From: an uncultured Prevotellaceae bacterium
GTDB lineage: Bacteria; Bacteroidota; Bacteroidia; Bacteroidales; Bacteroidaceae
NCBI GenBank assembly: GCA_902780635.1
Contig: CACZGH010000032.1
Location: forward strand, 1-40,109
Length of the DNA stretch: 40,109 nt
Reading direction: 5' to 3'
The notes under the pieces were generated by a model, which saw only the letters and a program-made list of their open reading frames with translations, did no database searches and had not been told where the DNA came from. Position 1 is the first letter of the stretch, and each line of letters starts with the position of its first letter. This document shows positions 35,721-40,109 of the stretch, one piece after another. Both the position numbers and the translations under genes were made by a program.

Positions 35721-38700
35721 TTAGTTGAACCGTATATTAAGTGAGACATAAGGAATGGCAGTGCCAAACACAGACAGTTTGTACCCCTTTATTTCCTCAC
35801 CTTCGGTGACATAGTAGATATTATAGGCATTTTTGCGTGCAAAAGCATTGTATACACCTATGGAGAACGATGTGTGAAGAAAGCTGGTCAGCTTATGGGT
35901 GGGTTCTATATTGAATGCAAGGTCCAGACGCATATAGTCAGGTATGCGGTAGGTGTTGCGGTTTGTATAGTAAGGCATGTATTTCTGGCTGTATGAATCG
36001 TAATATTTCCCGGCAGGCAATGTCGTCGGTCGGCCAGTGGCATAGTTGAAGTTGCTGGAAAAACTGTACCGCTCGGTCAACTTGTAATTGAGCACGGCCT
36101 TCACCTCATGAGGTCTGTCATACTCTGAAGGATACCAGTCGCCATCGTTCAGAGGCATGGCCACCCGTTTGTCATCCTGGCGGAGCAGAGAGCGTGAGAA
36201 TGTGTAACTCACCCATCCATTCAGTTTGCCTATAGGTTTCTTCGCCTGAAACTCCAAGCCGTATGCCTGTCCTTTGGTGGAGATGACATCGGTCTCGAGG
36301 TGAGGATTCATCAGTAGGACAGCAGCACTGCGATAGTTGAGATAATCGTCTATATGCTTATAGTACATCTCTGCCGAGAACTCATATTCTTTGCCTTCTG
36401 TCTCGTGATAGATACCTGCTGCCAACTGCCAGCCTTTTTGGGGCTTGATATTCACGTCGGAGAGTTTCCACATGTCTGTGGGCGACATGATAGACGTATT
36501 CGACACTTTATGGATATATTGTTGCATGGTGTTGAACCCTGCCTTCAGTGAGAGGTTCTCCTTGATAGCATAGCGAGCCGACAGGCGCAGTTCCGGTGCA
36601 TGATAGGTCTTGATGACGCCTGTTTCATGCCGTGTCTCCAGCAGCGTCTCCTCTGACGGGAGTTCATCGGCATCATAGACATTCACGTCACGAGGGCCCA
36701 GCGCATGGAACATAGAATAGCGCAGACCGGCCGAAACCGAAAGCTTGTCGGTGAGCGAACGCTCATAGTCAAGGTATGCTGCGTTTTCCAACGCCTTCTC
36801 TCTTTGCAATTGATTCGTTGTGATGAGCGATTTCTCACCCACAGGCTCATACTTTCCCGCCTGCACATTGTAATGTTGCACGGAGAGGCCATAGGTGAGA
36901 AGCTGCTTCTCAGATAGTCGGTGTCGAATATGCAACTTGCCCCATGTCTGGTCGATGCCAAAACTCAGGCGGGCAGCCATAGACGGCGTTCTCATGTCTT
37001 CATTGAAATAGTCGTAATGGTCAAGACCGACAGACAGCGTGGCCGTGACCTTTTCATTCAGGATGGAGCGCCACTCCACAGAGTAGTTACGGTTTTGATA
37101 GCCATAATTATCCTGTGTGCTGAAAGAGAACTTGTCTTGGCTCCAGTATCCATAAACCTTAAACCGATGCATGCTGTTGGGCTTCCATGTCAGCACACCA
37201 CCATAATCATAGAAGTTGGCAGTACCATTCTTATAGCCGCTCTTCTCCGGCAGTTTTTTGAGAATCCAGTCACTATACGTAGTGCGGCCATTCAACAACA
37301 GTGACACATGTTGCTTGACAATCGGAATCTCAAGGTTTGCCTTACTGGTAAGTGCGCCAATACTTGCCGAACCAGTGATTTTCTGCATGTTACCCTCCTT
37401 TGAGGCCACTCTCAGCACACTGCTGATCCTGCCGCCATATTCCACGGGGATACTTGACTTGTACAACTCCACATCTTCCACGGCATCTGAATTGAACGAT
37501 GTGAACAGTCCAAACAGATGTGAGGGATTGAAAACAGTGCCCCCGTTGAATAATATAAGATTTTGGTCTGTAGCGCCACCTCGCACATTATACCCACTTG
37601 AAGCCTCGCCTGCTGTTGTGACTCCTGGCAGCGTGAGCACGATCTTCATAATATCCGACTCGCCAAAGGCAGATGGTATGTTCTTCAGCAGTTGTGGTTT
37701 GAACTTCTCCGAGCCCATCATCATGTTGCTGACAGCCGACTGTCGCCCACCGACAACGACAATCTCGTCAAGTTCCTGGTCATCGGCAATACTTGCCCTT
37801 GCTTTCTTCACACCTGGCACAGAATAGATCCGTGTCGTCGTCGAAGCGGCTGTCAATGCGATGGAGTCGTTGTCAAGAACCGGAATTCCGGCAATAAGTT
37901 GTTCAGTATCGATGGTCACCGTTGAGGGTGAGGATTGATGGGTCGCATCAGATGGCAACGCCACATGATTTCGAAAAGCATCATGGTGCTCGGGCTCACT
38001 CGGTTCAAGTATCGGAGTGCCCGATATACTCTTGACCACTTGCACAAGGCTATTCTCGCGCTCGCTCTTTGAGAAGGACAGGTGGTTTTTCTTCGCAAAC
38101 TGCTTGATCTGCTTTTTTTGTTCTGGAAAGAGTTTTGTCACATCCGACAAACTTTTCACCTGATGCGTTCCTCCGTCAGGAGTAATGAGCGTATATTGCT
38201 CTTCTGTGCTCAGCACCTTTTGATATTTGTCTCTTCCAAAGATTCTCTCTCCATCATAAACCTTCCACTCGCTATGGTATAGTCGGATGCCGTTGGTGCT
38301 TCCATCACTAAGCAGGTACGCATATCGTGAACGATCCACAGGATCATGCACATATCTGTGACCATCCATCTCAAACCAGTCAACGTATATTTGCTCCGGC
38401 AGGCAAACGATTTTTTCCTCAGGAGAAAGCACCACAACGCACTGCTTCAGTTGGTCATAACGCAGTTGTACGTGATCATAGACCACACCATAATAGCTGA
38501 TTCGGCCATCATACATGCGTGTGTCGCCTTGATAATAGGGGACATCGTGCCACAACCATGTTTCATACTGCTGTTCAACAGCCCCCACATAAAGGCGGGC
38601 AAAATCAGAAGCAGGAGGGGAATACTCCTGTGCTTCTGCTTGCAGGATGACTGCCATCATACAGGCAAAGACCAATAGATGCTTTCTCACGTTATTGTAT

Positions 38701-38723
38701 TTTCTCTCCTTTAGTCTGAACAT
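35721..38723 (-). CDS. TonB-dependent receptor with unusual N-terminal extension
   Basis: The 1000-residue protein starts with a signal peptide (cleavage near AEAQ, residue ~32). Residues ~33-300 are an extension I do not recognise as the usual carboxypeptidase-like or STN domain (YVDWFEMDGHRYVHDP, GRDKYQKVL, TLITPDGGTHQVKSLSD). A TonB box DELDEIVVVGG near 318 precedes the plug (ESDIMKIVLTLPGVTTAGEA, YNVRGGATDQNLILFNGG) and a barrel to the C-terminal VSLNIRFN. It should import an unknown ligand with the DUF4249 lipoprotein. It is first in a three-gene minus-strand operon with a clear promoter. Confidence 0.88.
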   Translation of the reverse strand: MFRLKERKYNNVRKHLLVFACMMAVILQAEAQEYSPPASDFARLYVGAVEQQYETWLWHDVPYYQGDTRMYDGRISYYGVVYDHVQLRYDQLKQCVVVLSPEEKIVCLPEQIYVDWFEMDGHRYVHDPVDRSRYAYLLSDGSTNGIRLYHSEWKVYDGERIFGRDKYQKVLSTEEQYTLITPDGGTHQVKSLSDVTKLFPEQKKQIKQFAKKNHLSFSKSERENSLVQVVKSISGTPILEPSEPEHHDAFRNHVALPSDATHQSSPSTVTIDTEQLIAGIPVLDNDSIALTAASTTTRIYSVPGVKKARASIADDQELDEIVVVGGRQSAVSNMMMGSEKFKPQLLKNIPSAFGESDIMKIVLTLPGVTTAGEASSGYNVRGGATDQNLILFNGGTVFNPSHLFGLFTSFNSDAVEDVELYKSSIPVEYGGRISSVLRVASKEGNMQKITGSASIGALTSKANLEIPIVKQHVSLLLNGRTTYSDWILKKLPEKSGYKNGTANFYDYGGVLTWKPNSMHRFKVYGYWSQDKFSFSTQDNYGYQNRNYSVEWRSILNEKVTATLSVGLDHYDYFNEDMRTPSMAARLSFGIDQTWGKLHIRHRLSEKQLLTYGLSVQHYNVQAGKYEPVGEKSLITTNQLQREKALENAAYLDYERSLTDKLSVSAGLRYSMFHALGPRDVNVYDADELPSEETLLETRHETGVIKTYHAPELRLSARYAIKENLSLKAGFNTMQQYIHKVSNTSIMSPTDMWKLSDVNIKPQKGWQLAAGIYHETEGKEYEFSAEMYYKHIDDYLNYRSAAVLLMNPHLETDVISTKGQAYGLEFQAKKPIGKLNGWVSYTFSRSLLRQDDKRVAMPLNDGDWYPSEYDRPHEVKAVLNYKLTERYSFSSNFNYATGRPTTLPAGKYYDSYSQKYMPYYTNRNTYRIPDYMRLDLAFNIEPTHKLTSFLHTSFSIGVYNAFARKNAYNIYYVTEGEEIKGYKLSVFGTAIPYVSLNIRFN

Positions 38724-38757
38724 TAAAGGGGGATTTTCAAAACAAATTTCAACTGTG

Positions 38758-38788
38758 CAAATGTAGTCATTTTATGGATAGAAACAAA
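38758..38788 (-). promoter_or_regulatory. Promoter of the TonB/DUF4249 operon
   Basis: On the minus strand, TTTG (38788-38785) is followed after 19 nt by TACATTTG (38765-38758), a good Bacteroidota promoter match. The receptor ATG lies 35 nt past the -7 box. Confidence 0.65.
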
Positions 38789-38905
38789 AAAAGTCAGAGA
38801 AAAAACACTTCTTTTCCGAAAACTTCCGACAGTAGCGGTCGTAGGTCAATTTGAATAGTGGGTACAAAGGGAGTATGTTTCAAATATATCTTTCCGACAG
38901 TATTA

Positions 38906-39037
38906 TCAGGAAAACAAATCAAAAAAACTCCGTTCCCTTGATTCATGCTTGTCTGGCTTTCTCTTGTGCGAGGCAAGAATGGCTGCGTTCTGCTCTTCAT
39001 CCGTCAAGGGAATGGGATTCTTTCGATTCGCTTCCAT
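38906..39037 (-). pseudogene. Short unrecognised coding fragment
   Basis: The minus strand has a 43-codon frame from ATG (39037) to TGA (38906), open a further ~16 codons upstream without a start. The peptide is hydrophilic, with NRKNPIPLTDEEQNAAILAS and ending SFFDLFS. Its composition looks like real protein, unlike the plus-strand frame over the same bases, so it may be the tail of a decayed gene. No family recognised. The rest of 38789-39107 shows nothing else I can support. Confidence 0.3.
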
Positions 39038-39107
39038 CCATGACAATTGGGATTGAACCGTTTCTTTTGCACCAACAGACTATAATCTATAAGAATCCTT
39101 TCCATGA

Positions 39108-39210
39108 TTCGCCGAATGGAATTTCCACAGATAACCGAATAAGATGTCCTCAAATCACCGAATAAAATATCCTCAAACAACCGAATAGAATGTCCTCAAA
39201 TAACCGAAAA
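39108..39210. repeat. 23-bp tandem repeat, about 4.5 copies
   Basis: Three good copies lie at 39131-39153, 39154-39176 and 39177-39199, each with ACCGAATA near the start and TCCTCAA at the end. A decayed copy precedes at 39108-39130 (CCGAAT at 39112-39117 keeps the 23-nt phase) and a partial copy follows from 39200. The array ends 13 nt before the -33 box of the ATPase promoter. Confidence 0.85.
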
Positions 39211-39222
39211 CTTTCATTTTCC

Positions 39223-39254
39223 TTTGATGGTTTGCTATAAAAGTTGTATCTTTG
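39223..39254 (+). promoter_or_regulatory. Promoter of the AAA/DUF4143 ATPase gene
   Basis: TTTG at 39223-39226, a 20-nt spacer and TATCTTTG at 39247-39254 match the consensus. ATG 39274 follows after 19 nt. Confidence 0.65.
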
Positions 39255-39273
39255 CGGCCTAGACAGTAATGTA

Positions 39274-40109
39274 ATGGTAAAGTATAAACAACGAATAGCA
39301 GACAGACTTCTTGAACGTAAGGTTCTTGGAAAAGGTGCCGTTCTCATTGAAGGGCCCAAGTGGTGTGGCAAGACAACAACGGCAAAACAATTGGCCAAAA
39401 GTGTACTTGACCTAGGGGATGCATCGGTGCTGAAACAAAGCACACAAATGATAGAGATAAGTCCCAAGTCTCTTTTGGAAGGAAGGACTCCTCGCTTGAT
39501 TGACGAATGGCAGGCGCTGCCTCCCATTTGGGATTCCATTCGTAGTGAAGTGGACAAGCGAGGGGAGCCTTCTCAGTTTATCCTTACTGGGTCTTGAGTT
39601 TGTATGAATCGGGCGAATCGTCGGGCACGATTAGTCTGAAGGATTTATTCGATGGCAAAACACTAGAAGTTCAGCAATGTGACCTTAATGTTGATGACAT
39701 TGCCTACCTTATCTGCCGAGGTGGATGGCCATGGGCGACATTGATTTCCAAGGACGTTGCCCTTGATCAGGCTTTCGACTATGTGGACTCTGTGACAAAA
39801 CGAGACATACAACGCGTGGATAAGATAAAAAGAAGTCCTGAACGTGCAAGGTTGCTCCTTCGTTCGTATGCAAGGAATATCTCCCAACAAGTTTCGTATA
39901 CCACTATTCGTAAAGACATGCTTGCCAATGATGCAAGCACGTTAGATGAAGACACTGTGGCTGATTACATCAAAGCCTTGAAGAAGCTGTTTGTAATTGA
40001 AGACCTCGCCGCATGGAATCCTAATCTGCGAAGCAAAGCAGCCATCAGGACAAGCGACACACGCCATTTCGTGGATCCGAGCATTGGGACTGCCGCATTG
40101 GGACTTGGT
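39274..40109 (+). pseudogene. AAA/DUF4143 ATPase gene with internal deletion and frameshift, cut by window edge
   Basis: The first frame (39274-39597) has the AAA_14 N-terminus with Walker A GPKWCGKTT (residues 27-35), a Walker-B-like PRLIDEWQ, and FILTGS before a TGA. The next frame, from 39594 to the right edge, continues the family from about 30-40 residues further on (LSLYESGESSGTISLKDLF, then DYVDSVTKRDIQRVDKIKRS, NPNLRSKAAIRTSDTRHFVD), which is the DUF4143 part. The segment after sensor 1 (usually GTGRF...RPM) is missing. The deletion and frameshift together should abolish full-length protein. The family's cellular role is poorly understood. Confidence 0.8.

Noticed and set aside
37258-37827. 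189-codon plus-strand frame opposite the TonB receptor
   Set aside because: The receptor plug and TonB box are read on the other strand; this frame has no recognisable features.
38851-39165. 104-codon plus-strand frame in the intergenic region
   Set aside because: Composition is not protein-like, and the minus-strand reading over the same bases is more convincing.
39108-39210. CRISPR array
   Set aside because: The 23-bp units adjoin without spacers, and no cas genes are present.

Overview
The window looks like a gut or rumen Bacteroidota chromosome, most likely Prevotellaceae. The evidence is the repeated Bacteroidota-type promoter pattern (TTTG, about 20 nt, TAnnTTTG), surface lipoproteins with acidic residues after the lipobox cysteine, TonB-dependent receptors, a DUF4249 lipoprotein, an ECF sigma factor and many glycoside hydrolases. 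No rRNA, tRNA or CRISPR array was seen.

Region 1 (1-3765) is a decayed RHS/polymorphic-toxin locus. It holds an orphan toxin tail followed by a lipoprotein, then a broken, GC-rich RHS core whose AT-rich tip carries a parvovirus-type phospholipase A2 motif, followed by two small membrane proteins that are immunity candidates. Region 2 (3811-4185) is a REP-associated transposase that has lost its catalytic centre but kept its promoter. Region 3 (4218-5048) is an ECF sigma gene, a hairpin and a 45-codon remnant that may be a truncated anti-sigma gene.

Region 4 (5109-22979) is a same-strand block of nine closely spaced genes for complex glycan breakdown: a TIM-barrel/DUF3826 fusion, GH127, a beta-helix protein resembling GH141, an MFS carrier, a DapA/NanA-type aldolase, a sodium:solute symporter, a GH78-like rhamnosidase, an 882-residue hydrolase of unassigned family, and a 1282-residue propeller/GH2/malectin fusion. 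No SusC/SusD pair lies here. The enzyme mix recalls pectin, particularly rhamnogalacturonan-II, degradation: enzymes release sugars or sugar acids, the two carriers import them and the aldolase could cleave a keto-deoxy acid. A secreted protein of unknown function follows (23119-24312).

Region 5 (24323-30019) is a vitamin B12 uptake operon: promoter, cobalamin riboswitch, BtuB-like receptor, BtuG-like lipoprotein, BtuF-like lipoprotein and BtuC-like permease, with no ATPase gene following. A large secreted GH2 beta-galactosidase comes next (30162-33260). Region 6 (33269-38788, minus strand) is a tight three-gene operon: a TonB receptor with an unusual N-terminal extension, a DUF4249 lipoprotein and a short secreted protein with a plug-like C-terminus. 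Region 7 (38789-40109) is largely non-coding, with a 23-bp tandem repeat, and ends in a broken AAA/DUF4143 ATPase gene that runs off the edge.

Two general patterns stand out. Several accessory genes carry internal deletions or frameshifts. Also, several junctions between operon genes are built from short tandem repeats that sometimes overlap the last codons of the gene upstream.
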